This document shows, piece by piece, positions 47,771-59,416 of a DNA stretch of 61,707 nucleotides; position 1 is the stretch's first letter; each line of letters opens with the position of its first letter. The position numbers were made by a program, and so were the translations under genes. The DNA is taken from contig LLCB01000330.1 of NCBI GenBank assembly GCA_001414345.1, positions 1-61,707 on the forward strand, written 5' to 3'. A model generated the notes under the pieces. It did not search any database and was not told the origin of the DNA. It worked only from the letters and a program-made list of their open reading frames with translations. Origin of the DNA: Hymenoscyphus infarciens (taxonomy: Eukaryota; Ascomycota; Leotiomycetes; Helotiales; Helotiaceae).

Positions 47771-49229
47771 AAGATAGATATAAATAACTACTTATATATT
47801 CCTTTTTATTTATTACTTTTCTTTCTTTATCTATTCTTTATATAAATAGAAGTCTACTAGCGTTTTTCTAATACTTAGTAATACTTAATATATATACTCT
47901 TTTTTTTCTTTCTTCTATTTACTATAAAGCTTACTTCTATCTTATAAGTTTTTTATATTATTTACTCGTTATATAATAGTTTTCTCTAATATTAATAAAG
48001 TAATATTTAGTAGTAATAAAAGTTAATTAATTATTCTTTTATAAAAGCCTTTCTTAGATACTATAATTTACTAATATAGTTAAATTATATTAAAATATAA
48101 TATTATAACTTTTTTAATTCTTTATTACTAAATTTCTACTAAAAAAAAGAAGATATAAGTAACTTTAATATAATAACTTTAATATAATATTATATAATTT
48201 TAAAATACTACTCTATACCTTATTTCTAAATTTAACTATAAGATATATAACTAAATTATTAGAAACTATTAAATAGTATACTATAACAGGTTCTTCTAAT
48301 ATAACTAGCTTAGGTTATTATTATAAAGCTATATAAGCCTTTCCTATATATAGAAATATAACTAATAATAAACTTATATAAGAACTAGATAGATATAAAG
48401 AAGTAGAGATAAAGATTAATCTTATTTCTATATTATCTATTTATATTAAAGATAAAGAGGTAATACTTAGTATATAAATAGTAGATAGATTAGAAATCCT
48501 TATAATAGAGCTTATCTAGTATTATAAAGATAAGTATATAATATTTAAAGAAGTAGCTAAATTAGAGTAAAACGATATTACTAAAGAGGCTAATTTTAAA
48601 GATAAGATTAGTATTAAGAAGGAGAATATTATTAAATTAAGGTTATATTACTATAGTAGATAGTTCTATTATTAATACTAAGAAATAGAATTTAATTTAA
48701 TAATATTATTACTAGAACTATTATAATATAGGAATTATCTAAGCTATAAATCTAGTAGAAAAGTAGTAGGCTAAGTCTAGCCTCTATTTTAATAATAACT
48801 ATATTTTATATAGGTATTTAGATTATAGTAGAGTAGCTTAGTAATATTATCTTTTCCTCTTATTTATAATATATAGCTAATATTAGATTATATAATATTC
48901 CTTCTAATTATCTAAAAATACTTAGGCCTAGACTAGATTATATAGATAGTAGGAACTAGTAAAAGTATAATATAGTAGAGGAGTTTTATAATTAGGTAGA
49001 AATTTATAATTAAGTAGAAATTTATAACTAGGTAGAAATTTATAATTAAGTAGAAATATATTAGAAGATTAAGCTAATAACTTAGATAATTTAAATCTAC
49101 TTTTAATTCTCTTAAATGCTTTTATATAATTAAGTATAATATAATAATCTAGATTACTAAATAACTTAAACTATTTCTTAAAATGCTTTAAGCTATTTTA
49201 TAAAATAATTTAAGCTATTTCTTAATATA
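47771..49229. other. AT-rich stretch, no gene read
   Basis: Pyrimidine-rich then TA-rich sequence, likely the 3' remainder of the repeat containing the 44341-47770 relic. It includes an 18-bp tandem array at 48989-49060. Confidence 0.4.
48989..49060 (+). repeat. 18-bp tandem repeat, four copies
   Basis: TAAYTARGTAGAAATTTA repeated four times in register with one or two variable positions per copy. Confidence 0.9.
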
Positions 49230-49500
49230 GTTTAACTTAGGATTAATACTAGTTTAAACTATTAAATCAGTTCTAAATTATTAAAACAAGTTAGGTTTTA
49301 CTACTATAAATTATCTTAAGTCGGTTTTAAACTATGTTAAACTTAATTCTTAAATTAATTTAAACTAATTTAATCTATTATAAAAATATTTCATAAAATA
49401 GCTTAAATATATTTTATAAATCGGTCTAAGTTATCTTAAGTCAGGGTTGAACCGGATTTAACTCCGACTTAAAACCCTCGCTAGTTAGTAGTAAAGTAGT
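49230..49500 (+). repeat. Central unit U, copy 2 (partly RIP-converted)
   Basis: Follows the same order as 1066-1335, ending CCCTCGCTAGTTAGTAGTAA. The GTCGGTTTTAAACTATGTTA and AACCGGATTTAACTCCGACT words survive while most other C/G are lost. It faces copy 3 across about 750 bp. Confidence 0.75.
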
Positions 49501-50254
49501 AAGTAGTAGTATCTATATTACTAGTATTATAATAAATATAATAATCTTCTTCTTATAAAGACTAACTAATTTAGTAAGAATATAAAGCTATATATAGATC
49601 TTAGGTATACTAAGATATAAGCTAGCTAACTAATTATATATATTATCTTTATTTAATATTATATATAGTAGTTACTTCCTAGTAATAATAGTACTATTAT
49701 AGCTAGTTTTAAGAATATTATATAAGAGATTAGTAAAAGCTTTCTACTAAGGTAGGCTACTAGTAAAGAACTTATTATTATAAAACTTAAAGCTAAGCTA
49801 TATAGAGAGAAGAATAAGTATATAATAATACTTCTAGTTCTAACTAATATATTTATTCTTAAGTAGGAATATAAGTTCTTTAATATAAATAAGAAAGATA
49901 TTATTATAAATCTTCTATTTTTTATTAATAAAAGTATACTTAAGAATCTAAATATATTTATTTATAATAGACTATCTAATAACCTTATTTAGCTTACTAG
50001 AGTTAGTAGATATATATATTTATTAAATTATAATTAGATAGAAAATAGTATAGAGATATAAGCTTTAGTTCTTAGTACTAGTAATGTTTTTATTATTAAG
50101 CTATTTATAACTTATTTAAAGTATAAGATATAAGATAGTAACTAGATTATTATTATCTAAAGTAAAAGGGTTAATTACTCTATTAATACTCTAAGTTAAT
50201 AAATTTACCTTTAACTAGAGCTTATTCTTAACTAAGAATATCTTTATATACTTT

Positions 50255-50700
50255 ACTACCAACTAGCGAGGGTTTTAAGACGGGGTTAAATCCGGTTCAA
50301 CCCCGACTTAAGGTGATTTAGACCGATTCTAGAAGCGTGTTCGAGCTAGTTTATAAACTAGATTAAAGCAGTTTAAAATAATTTAAGAACTAGGTTTAAC
50401 ATACTTTGAAACCGACTTAAGATGATTCATGGTAGTAAAACCTGACTCGTTTCAGCGAGTCGAACCGGGTTATGAACCGGGTTAGGTGAGTTAAGTCAGT
50501 GTTGGACACTAGTTCAACTTAATTCTAGACCCGTCTTAATAACTTAGTATTAGAGTAGCCTTAAATTAGTACTAAAAACTATTTATCACTAGCGAATACA
50601 TATCAAAAAAGACTGAAATCACGTGATTAGGCGTATATTACGTAGCTATACTACGTATATGCCCACTCGCTTTTATTTAAAACTAGTTCAAATCAGTATT
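50255..50700 (-). repeat. Central unit U, copy 3, with adjoining arm start
   Basis: Well preserved from CTACCAACTAGCGAGGG. It contains the exact hairpin GACTCGTTTCAGCGAGTC, then continues through ACTGAAATCACGTGAT to the arm-type sequence CGTATATTACGTAGCTATAC. It is a direct repeat of 51842-52225 with few differences; the arm is then cut short and replaced by the GGTTCTAA flank. Confidence 0.8.
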
Positions 50701-51165
50701 GAATCGATTTCAATAGCTTAAGTAAGAGTCGACATAGTATCTGATCTTATTTAGAGAGGTTCTAAGGTTCCGATCCTATTTAGAGATGTTCGGAACCTAT
50801 TCAGAGAGGTTCCGAGGTTCCGATTATATTCAGAGAGGTTCGGAACCTATTCAGAGAGGTTCCGAACCTATTCAGAGAGGTTCTAAGGTTCTGAACCTAT
50901 TTAGAGAGGTTCTGAACCTATTCCGAATCGTTGAATTAATTAGAGCTATAGCTAGCTATAGTTTAGAGAGGTTCTAAGGTTCTGATCCTATTTAGAGGAG
51001 GTTCTGATTATATTTAGAGAGGTTCTAAGGTTCTGATCCTATTTAAAGAGGTTCTAAACCTATTCTGAACCTATTCTGAGTAGCTCTAAGTAGCTTAAGC
51101 TATTCTATTATAACTAATACTAGCTTTAGTATATACTAGCTATATATTAGTAGTATATTAATACT
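50701..51165. repeat. GGTTCTAA/GGTTCCGA flank repeat
   Basis: Repeated ATTTAGAGAGGTTCTAAGGT and AGAGAGGTTCCGAACC words of about 20-25 bp. The reverse complement matches 2826-3400. Several short frames here simply translate the repeats. Confidence 0.75.
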
Positions 51166-51841
51166 TTAAAAGTACTTAGAAGAAAAAATAAAAAGTCTAG
51201 AGAGAGTGTTTTTTTTTTAAAGGCGATTTAAGCGACTTTTTATATATTAACTTTAATTAGTAAGTATATATTAATAATCCTTATATTTAGAGCTACTAGT
51301 ATATAAGTTTTATTATATTACGTAACTAAAGTAGGTTACCTAGTAGGGCGTGGCTTTCATACTAGGGTCGCTCTTGCTGAACACGGTGCGCTACGTATAA
51401 CTAGCTATGTAGTAGGCTTAGCGTATGCACGGGCTACCCCTACCTTCGACTTCGACTTCGACTTCGACTTCGATACTTTGATACTTTACTTCAACAACGA
51501 CGACGATAACGACAACAATAACAACAACGATAACTCTCTATTACTATTGTATTACATTTATTACTTAGCATCGGGCTACTTATTAACATTGTTTATTACG
51601 TTCGCTACCCCGGTTAATTCCACGTTATTAAATAATAATAATAATATACCCCTTCTTTTTTAACAATTTAAGCATATTTCATAGTCAGACTTCTAATAAA
51701 GCGAATTAGAAGCCTTGGATTTGTTATCTATGTTATCGCTATTACTATTACGTATAGTACGTGCTATTTCCACCCTTACTTCCTAAACTAACGTACGTAC
51801 CTTATAGTTTCCGACCAACTGACCAACTAACTAACTACTTT

Positions 51842-52110
51842 ACTGCCAACTAGCGAGGGTTTTGAGACAGGGTTGAATCCGGTTCAACCCCGACTCAAGG
51901 TGATTCAGACCGATTCCAGAAGCGTGTTCGAGCTAGTTTATAAACTAGATTAAAGCAGTTTAAAATGATTTAAGAACTAGGTTAAACATGCTTTAAAACC
52001 GACTTAAGATGATTCATGGCAGTAAAACCCGACTCGTTTCAGCGAGTCGAACCGGGTCATGAACCGGGTTAGGTGAGTTAAGTCAGTGTCGGACACTAGT
52101 TCAACTTAAT
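51842..52110 (-). repeat. Central unit U, copy 4 (least mutated)
   Basis: Starts GCCAACTAGCGAGGGTTTTG and contains GAATCCGGTTCAACCCCGAC, then the perfect hairpin CGACTCGTTTCAGCGAGTCG (7-bp stem, 6-base loop) followed by AACCGGGTCATGAACCGGGT. Best reference for the unit. Confidence 0.85.
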
Positions 52111-52284
52111 TCTAGACCCGCCTTAATAACTTAGTATTAGAGTAGCCTTAAATTAGTACTAAAAACTAATCACTAGCGAATACATATAAAAAAAGACTGA
52201 AATCACGTGATCAGGCGTATATTACGTAGCTACACTACTCTTATACAACATGCCCTGGTTCGTCGAATGCCCGAGTCCTGCTTC

Positions 52285-52370
52285 CACCAATTCCACCAAT
52301 TCCACCAATTCCACCAATTCCACCAATTCCACCAATTCCACCAATTCCACCGATTCCACCGATTATTCCA
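52285..52370 (+). repeat. 9-bp minisatellite, unconverted form
   Basis: About nine copies of TTCCACCAA with a few TTCCACCGA at the downstream end. In the reverse-strand arm of copy A it appears as GGTGGAATT-type units at 795-880. Confidence 0.9.
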
Positions 52371-52463
52371 CCGAATGTTCCACCGACCCGAATGACGTCA
52401 TCCCTGTATGTATGCCTCGATGTGATTGGTTCGATCGGTCGGTTGGTCGGTCGGAAACTATAA

Positions 52464-52514
52464 GGCACGCACGTCAGTTCAGGAAGTAAGGGTGGAAATA
52501 GTACGTACTGTAAA

Positions 52515-52546
<32 letters not shown>

Positions 52547-52727
52547 CGATGACGTAGATGACAAATCCGAGGCTTCTGATTCGCTCTGCCGAAAGTCCGA
52601 CCGTGAAATGTGCCTAAATCGTCGAAAAAGAAGGGTTATTGTTCGACGACGTGGAATTGACCGGGGTAGCGAACGCGACGAATACGACGTGGATTACGAT
52701 GCCGATAAGCGGCCCGATGCCGAGTAA
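52464..52727 (+). other. Acidic Ser-Asp reading frame in the preserved arm
   Basis: The frame is open between stops at 52461 and 52725. It reads TYCKSDSDSDSDSDSDDVDD, then KSEASDSLCRKSDREMCLNR, then a basic RRKRRVIVRRRGIDRGSERD and DEYDVDYDADKRPDAE before the stop. Composition alternates acidic and basic like a nuclear protein, but there is no suitable ATG at the start, and the SD run comes from a GACAGC hexamer repeat. It may be the tail exon of a lost gene or pure chance. The corresponding frame in copy A (reverse strand, about 640-380) keeps DVDDKSDASNSL, then diverges with stops. Confidence 0.3.
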
Positions 52728-53164
52728 GGAATACGATGCAATGGCGATATTAATAGATGGTTATCGTCGTCGTCGTCGTCGTCGTCGTCGAAGTGAAGTG
52801 TCGAAGTCGAAGATGTCGAAGTCGTCGAAGTCGAAGGTGGGGGTGGCCCGTGCGCTAGGTCTTGGCGGTTACGTAGCTAGTTGTACGTAGCGCACCGTGT
52901 TCGGCAAGAGCGACCCTGGCACGAAAGCCACGCCCCACCATATGACCCACTTTAGTCACGTGACCTTTATTTTTTATATGCTTATAGCCCTAATTCTAAG
53001 GATTATTAATATATAATTACTAATTAAAGTTAATATGTAAAAAGCCGCTTAAATCGCCTTTGAAAAAAAAAACACTCTCTCTAGACTTTTTATTTTTTCT
53101 TCTAAGTACTTTATTTTTAATATATTTTTTAAACTAAGTTAAGAGCTAGATTATAAGTTAGTTT

Positions 53165-53336
53165 AAATCGTTTTATAAATCGGTTTCTTACTTTGAATCG
53201 TTTTATAAATCGGCTAAATTCCCTTGAATCGTTTTATGAATCGGTTTCTTACTTTGAATCGTTTTATAAATCGGCTTAAATTACCTTGAATCGTTTTATA
53301 AATCAGCTTAAATTACTTTAAATCGTTTTATAAAAC
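53165..53336 (+). repeat. 31-bp satellite flanking the compound repeat
   Basis: Five to six units beginning AATCGTTTTATAAATCGGYT and alternating TTCTTACTTTG with AAATTACCTTG endings. The array is followed by paired ACCGGTATCAAACCGGTATT and then CCCTAGTAGAGGGCATG, which appears to be the outer edge. The same layout occurs at 55920-56045 (converted) and reversed at 60420-60600. Confidence 0.85.
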
Positions 53337-53640
53337 GTATTAATATCTTGAACCGGTATCAAACCGGTATTAAGTCTAAGTTGATACTAGCTCAAAACCC
53401 TAGTAGAGGGCATGTAAGTAGTTTACTTATTTAATATATAGTAAGCTAGAAGTGTTTATATTTAAGTATAATATTATTAAAGCTTTTATATATATATTAT
53501 AGAAATATATATTCTTACTTTTAATCTTTTTTATTAATAATTTTAAAGTTTATAAGAATATATATTAAATATTAAAAGGATTTTATATTATACTAGCTTT
53601 ATTATTATACTATAATTACTAGAAACTAGTTAATAAGTTT

Positions 53641-54580
53641 ACTCTTACTCTTAGGCTTTATAAGTCTATACTTATTAATATATATTATAATATATAAGTT
53701 AACTTAGATTACCTTACTTAAGAGGTTATAGTTATAATCTAAAAAGATAAGATAATAGTAAAAGGCTTCTTTATTATACTTATTAGTAATATATCTTAAA
53801 TAGCTAATTTCTTAGGATTTATAAGATATAATACTATTTATAGTTATTATATATATTTTATTATAGCTAATAAATAAAATAATTTAGACTTTACTAGTTA
53901 TAATTACTACTATTTTAATACTATTTTTTTATAAGATTAAGACTATTAAATCTAGAATAGTAAGAAGTATATAGCCTTCTTCTTATAGCTAGGAATAAGA
54001 GATAAAGTATTATTAATTCTTACTATTACTTCTTATCTTAATCTAATCCTTAGTTATAGATATAATATCTCTTATTCTAAATAGAAGAGTATTAGATAGA
54101 TTCTACTTAAAGTTTTACTTATTAATATCTTTACTTAAAGTAGTATAATAGAATTTATTAAGTATATATAAGAATTCCCTTTCTTATCTAATTAGCTATA
54201 TATTTAAAGCCTACTATCTCTTTTTTTATAATTACTATTAGAGATAGAGAGAGCTCTTCTTATTCTTTTATTAATCTTATAATACTATAGATAAAAGACT
54301 TAGTTTAAGCTAAGTTTTCTTTAAATAGTTTCTTATCTTATTAATAGTAATAATAATAATACTAAAAAGAATCTATATAACTTATTATCTAATTATAGTA
54401 ATATACTTTATATAGTTTATACTCTCTTCTTTACTATTACTAATACTATATATAGTACTAGCTTATAACTTTACTAGTATAATCTTTACTAAGTTAAATA
54501 TTCTATTAAAAAAGCTTATTTTACTTATTTATTAATTATTAGTTATACTAAGTATACTAAGAGAGAAAAGAAAGTAACTA
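53641..54580 (+). pseudogene. RIP-converted relic frame, transposase-like
   Basis: Reading forward from 53641 in one frame, with TAA/TAG as former Gln/Trp, gives GFFIILISNIS*IANFLGFI then RYNTIYSYYIYFI (53764-53856), where Tyr may stand for His or Cys. Near 54058-54100 it gives YRYNISYSK*KSIRQILL (HSEW-like), then FIKYI*EFPFLSN. I recall similar blocks in large proteins encoded by fungal DNA transposons of the Plavaka/KDZ kind, but this is a memory-based resemblance. No catalytic residues can be placed. Confidence 0.35.
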
Positions 54581-54609
54581 CTAGACTTAGATCTAGAAAT
54601 AATAAAGAA

Positions 54610-55870
54610 GCTACTTTACTATTAACTTATAAAGGTTTTAAGTTAAGGTTAAATCAGGTTTAGAGGTGATTTAGACTAATTTTAGAAGTATATTTAAGCT
54701 AGTTTATAAAATAGATTAAAGTAGTTTAAAATAATTTAAGAACTAGGTTTAATATACTTTAAAACTAACTTAAGATAATTTATAGTAGTAAAACCTAATT
54801 TATTTTAATAAGTTAAACTAGGTTATAAACTAAGTTAGATAAGTTAAGTTAGTATTAGATACTAGTTTAACTTAATTCTAGACTTATTTTAAACTAGTAG
54901 TAACTTAGTATTAGAGTAGCTTTAAATTAGTATTAAAAAGATTACTAGTAAATATAAAAAAAGACTAGAATTATATAATTAAGTATATATTATATAGCTA
55001 TACTACTCTTATATAATATATCTTAGTTTATTAAATACTTAAGTTCTACTTCTACTAATTCTACTAATTCTACTAATTCTACTAATTCTACTAATTATTC
55101 TACTAAATATTCTACTAACCTAAATAATATTATCTTTATATATATATCTTAATTTAATTAGTTAGATTAGTTAGTTAATTAGTTAATTAAAAACTATAAA
55201 GTATATATATTAGTTTAAGAAGTAAGAGTAGAAATAGTATATACTATAAAAGTAATAATAATAGTAATAATAATAGTAATAATATAGATAATAAATCTAA
55301 TACTTCTAATTTACTAGGTAATTAATTTAAAGCTTATTATTTACTTTACTAAAAGTCTAACTATAAAATATAGCTAATATTATTTAATAATATAGAATTA
55401 ATTAGAGTAGTAAATATAATAAATATAACCTAGATTATAATACTAATAAGTAGCCTAATACTAATACTAAGTAAGGAATATAATATTATAGTAATAGATA
55501 GTTATTATTTTATTATTATTATTATTATTATTAAAGTAAAGTATTAAAGTTAAAGATATTAAAGTTAAAGATATTAAAGTTAAAGTTAAAAGTAGAGGTA
55601 GCTTATATACTAGGTCTTAGTAATTATATAGCTAGTTATATATAATATACTATATTTAATAAAAGTAACTCTAGTATAAAAGCTATATTCTACTAAGTAA
55701 CTTACTTTAGTTATATAACTTTTATTTTTTATATACTTATAACTTTAATTTTAAGAATTATTAATATATATTTACTAATTAAAGTTAATATATAAAAAGC
55801 TACTTAAATTACTTTTAAAAAAAAAATACTCTTTTTAGACTTTTTATTTTTTCTTCTAAGTACTTTATTT
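54610..55870. repeat. Compound repeat, copy C (unit U plus right arm, heavily converted)
   Basis: 54610-54880 is unit U with nearly all C/G lost (GGTTTTAAGTTAAGGTTAAA). Then comes the arm: TTCTACTAA minisatellite near 55045-55110, TTAGTTAG run near 55160, AATAAT-type run near 55255 and TTAAAG tracts near 55540-55590. It ends TTTTTTCTTCTAAGTACTTT. There is no matching left arm upstream; the 53641-54580 relic lies there instead. Confidence 0.75.
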
Positions 55871-55919
55871 TAGATATATTTTTTAAACTAAGTTAAGAGC
55901 TAGATTATAAGTTAGTTTA

Positions 55920-56130
55920 TAATTTTAAATTATTTTATAAATTAGTTTCTTACTTTAAATTATTTTATAAATTAGCTTAAATTACCTTAAATTGTTTTAT
56001 AAATTAGTTTCTTACTTTAAATCGTTTTATAAAACGTATTAGAACTACTTTAAGAGATAACTAATATCTTAAACTAGTATTAAACTAGTATTAAGTCTAA
56101 GTTAATACTAGCTTAAAACCCTAGTAGAGG
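55920..56130 (+). repeat. Converted copy of the 31-bp satellite and edge
   Basis: TTTATAAATTAGTTTCTTAC-type units end in CCCTAGTAGAGGGTATAT. Same order as 53165-53430. Confidence 0.75.
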
Positions 56131-57479
56131 GTATATAAGATAGTAAGTATATTAGATCTAGTATTAGAGATAAATATATATATAATAATAAATATAGTAA
56201 TAGTAAAAGGTCTTATAACTATAATAAAGTATAAGAAATACTTAATTTTAATACTAAAAAATAGACCTTAGACTAAATAATAACTTAAGTAATCTTAATA
56301 CTAGAGATAAAAATTCTTCTTAAAATACTACTAGAATATAGACTTTATATAATATATTATCCTACTCTTATTAAAACCTTTTTTAATCCTACTCTTATTA
56401 AAACCTTTCTTAATCCTTCTCTTATTAAAACCTTTCTTAATTCTTCTCTTATTAAAACCTTTTTTTAATACTTTTATATATTTCTTAATCATTTTATTAA
56501 AACTTTTATTAGTTACTTCTTTATATACTTTCTTATATTACTCTTTATCTTTTAATATTATTATATTATATTTAAGATATTAAATACTACTATTATATTT
56601 CCTTTTATAGCTTAATAAATAAATATATAATAGTATTATAATAGATTCCTAACTACTAGCTTAGTATAGTAGATAAGGGTTTTATAAAAGCTTTCTTATA
56701 AGGTAACTTAAGCTAGGGAATAATATAATAGCCTTAGTATAGTATATAAGAATATATATTTAATATTTATAAGTAGGTTTATTATAGTATACTAAAGATT
56801 AGAAGTTTAGCTAGTATAGAGTTAATATATAAAGTAGTATATAAGTAAAGATAAGTAAGATAATATAAGTAAATTTAGCTACTAGCTAGTATCTAATAAA
56901 TAATAAATAAATTAAATTACTTTAACTTTAATTTAAGTATAGCTTAAAAGTAATTTAACTATAACTCTAATCTATTTATAATAGTTAATATAATATTAAT
57001 ACTATACTAATACTAATCTAATAAAGGTTCTAAACTAGTTCTAAACCTACTTAATAAAGGTTCTAAACTAGTTTAAAACTATTTATATAAAGTTAACTTT
57101 AGATTAGATATATTTAAAGTATTATAGATTAAGAAACTAATTTAACTCTCTTTTAGACTTAGCTTTAAATTAGTTTTAAAGTAGCTTTAAATAGCTTTAA
57201 ACTAGTAGAACCTCTCTAATACTAATCTAACTCTAGGTTAATATTAATTTAAATTAGAGTTAAATTAGAGTTAAACTAGAGTTAAATAAGAGTTAAATAA
57301 GAGTTAAGTAAATAGTAGTTTAGTAGTATAGTATTTATCTAAATTAAAATTAAACTTAATTTAAATATAAGAAATAATTTAAACTAGAAAGTATCTTTTA
57401 ACTAACTTCTAAAAAAACGTCTTATATATTTTTATTTTCTACCTTTCTACTAAAGAGATACTATATTTTTAAGAGATAT
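56131..57479. other. AT-rich stretch with short tandem words
   Basis: No gene was read. It includes the 27-bp array at 56368-56468 and repeats of GAGTTAAAYTA (about 57250-57305). Confidence 0.45.
56368..56468 (+). repeat. 27-bp tandem repeat, nearly four copies
   Basis: TTATTAAAACCTTTCTTAAT followed by CCTTCTC, repeated in register with a few T/C changes. Confidence 0.9.
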
Positions 57480-58280
57480 TTCTTAAGTATACTATACTAC
57501 TAAACCGCTATTTACTTAACTCTAATTTAACTCTAATTAGACTATAATTAGAATTAAGATTAACCTAGAGTTATATTAGTATTAAAGTAGTTTAAAACTA
57601 GCTTAGAATCTAGAACTAGGTCTAGGCTAGGATTAGAGAGGTTCTAATAGTTTTGAGCTAGCTTAGAGCTAGTTCTAAAATAGAGCTAAATCAGTTTCTT
57701 AATCTATAATATCTTAAATATATTTAATCTAGGATTAACTTAGTTTAAAACTAGTTTAAAACTAGATTAGAGCTAGTTTAGAACTAGTTTTAAGCTAGTT
57801 TTAAGCTAGTATTAAAAAGAAATTAAGAATAAAAGAGCTTAAAAAAGAACTTAAATTTAATATTATATAATTATATATATATTATATTATATAACTATAC
57901 TACTCTTATATAATATATCTAAATACCTAAGTCTTACTTCTACTAAGTCTACTAATTCTACTAATTCTACTAATTCTACTAATTATTCTACTAATCTAAA
58001 TAATATTATCTCTATATATATACTATACTATAATTAGTTAGATTAGTTAGTTAGTTAGTTAGAAACTATAAAGTATATATATTAGTTTAAGAAGTAAGAG
58101 TAGAAATAGTATATATTATAAAAGTAATAGTAATAATAATAATAATAATATAGATAATAGATCTAATACTTCTAATTTATTAAGTAACTAATTTAAAAGC
58201 TCTAAGTTACTCTACTAAAAGTTTAACTATAAAATATACTTATATTATCTAATATTATTTAATAGAGAAATACTATTCTA
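57480..58280. repeat. Compound repeat, partial copy D (converted)
   Basis: Corresponds to 1395-2280 of copy A: TACTACTAAACCGCTATTTA, the GTTCTAATAG words, AGAATAAAAGAGCTTAAA, then the converted minisatellite (57955-57995) and the arm as far as about 58280, where similarity stops. Confidence 0.7.
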
Positions 58281-58311
58281 TTCTAATACTAGTATAAGTA
58301 CTATACTAGTA

Positions 58312-58482
58312 TAATAGTCAAGTTTTAGTTTTAGACCTATTATATAACTCCTTACTACTTAATAGAATCTTATATATTAGTATTATTTAGAGCTATCTCT
58401 ACTCTACTTTACTCTTTACCTTAGTTTTTATATTAATAACTATAAATAGACTACCTCTCTACTCTACTCTTAGCTTATTATT
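58312..58482 (+). repeat. Direct repeat, about 170 bp, first copy
   Basis: TTTTAGACCTATTATATAAC...CCTCTCTACTCTACT recurs at 59245-59416 with a few C/T differences. The intervening sequence is about 760 bp. It could be short LTRs of a small element; no primer-binding site was verified. Confidence 0.7.
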
Positions 58483-59244
58483 ATATTAAACTAAGGTTAC
58501 TCTTTAAATATATTAGGCTCTTAACTTTATCTCTATTCTAGCCTCTCTATTACTAACTCTATAACCTCTTTAAAGAGCTTTTAGACCTCTTACTAATAAC
58601 TCTTAAATTAATACTAAGCTTAAGATCTCTTCTTCTAGTATTTTTAGATCCTCTCTTCTAGTATCTATAAACCTCTCTCTCTCTTTAAATAGCTAGTATC
58701 TAACTATAAACTAATAATAGACTCTAATATTATATATTAGATATATAACTTTAGCTCTCTTATTAAAAAGAAATATTAATATACTTATATAATTAACACT
58801 TTAATAAGATAGCTTATCTAGCTTATTATTAGTTAATCTAAGCCTTCTACTAATAAGAAGAAGCCTTTTTATACTCTAATAAGAGAAGCCTTTTAAGTAG
58901 ACCTTCTTACTTTTAGCTATATTATCTTCTAATAACTCTTAAAGCCTTCTCCTCCTCTTTCTAATATTATAAAAGCTAATATTATAAAAGCTCTTAAAGC
59001 CTATACTTTAGTAATTAATAAAATCGTAGAAGTATATACTAGTTACTTAGTAGATTATATAGATTAGTATTAGAGAGAGAATATAGTAAGTTTTAGATAA
59101 CTTAGTATATAGCTAACACTTTACTACTCTTATAAAGCTAGTTTCTTATAGCTACCTTAGTAAAAGGAAGAATAAGAGTAGATAAATAAGTATATAGGTT
59201 TCTATAGAGCTTAAGAGCGAGCTCTACTAAAAAGAGAGAAAGAT

Positions 59245-59416
59245 AATAGTCTAGTTCTAGTTTTAGACCTATTATATAACTCCTTACTATCTAGTAGAAT
59301 CCTATATATTAGTATTATTTAGAGCTATCTCCGCTCTACTTTACTCTTTATCTTAGTTTTTATATTAATAACTACGAATAAACTACTTCTCTACTCTACT
59401 TCTACTTTATTATTAT
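59245..59416 (+). repeat. Direct repeat, about 170 bp, second copy
   Basis: See 58312-58482. This copy keeps slightly more C and G (ATCTCCGCTCTACT, AACTACGAATAAAC). Confidence 0.7.

Larger units (their letters stand above)
51170..53115. repeat. Compound long-inverted-arm repeat, copy B (best preserved)
   Basis: Left arm 51170-51840, unit U at 51842-52200, right arm 52200-53115. The arms pair over about 660 bp: the left begins AAGTACTTAGAAGAAAAAAT and the right ends ATTTTTTCTTCTAAGTACTT. The right arm keeps its GC-rich tracts (TTCCACCAA at 52285-52370, GACAGC at 52513-52548, CGT at 52764-52789, GAAGTC/GTCGAA at 52797-52840). The left arm is partly converted. Arm length and tandem content resemble foldback-type elements, but no transposase is recognised. 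Confidence 0.75.

Noticed and set aside
48989..49060. CRISPR-like regular array
   Set aside because: The 18-bp units are contiguous without unique spacers; it is a simple tandem repeat.
52639..52890. Frame with poly-Arg and Ser-Lys repeats
   Set aside because: Poly-Arg and SK come from CGT and GAAGTC tracts. The alternative SD-rich frame overlaps it, and neither has clear gene signals.
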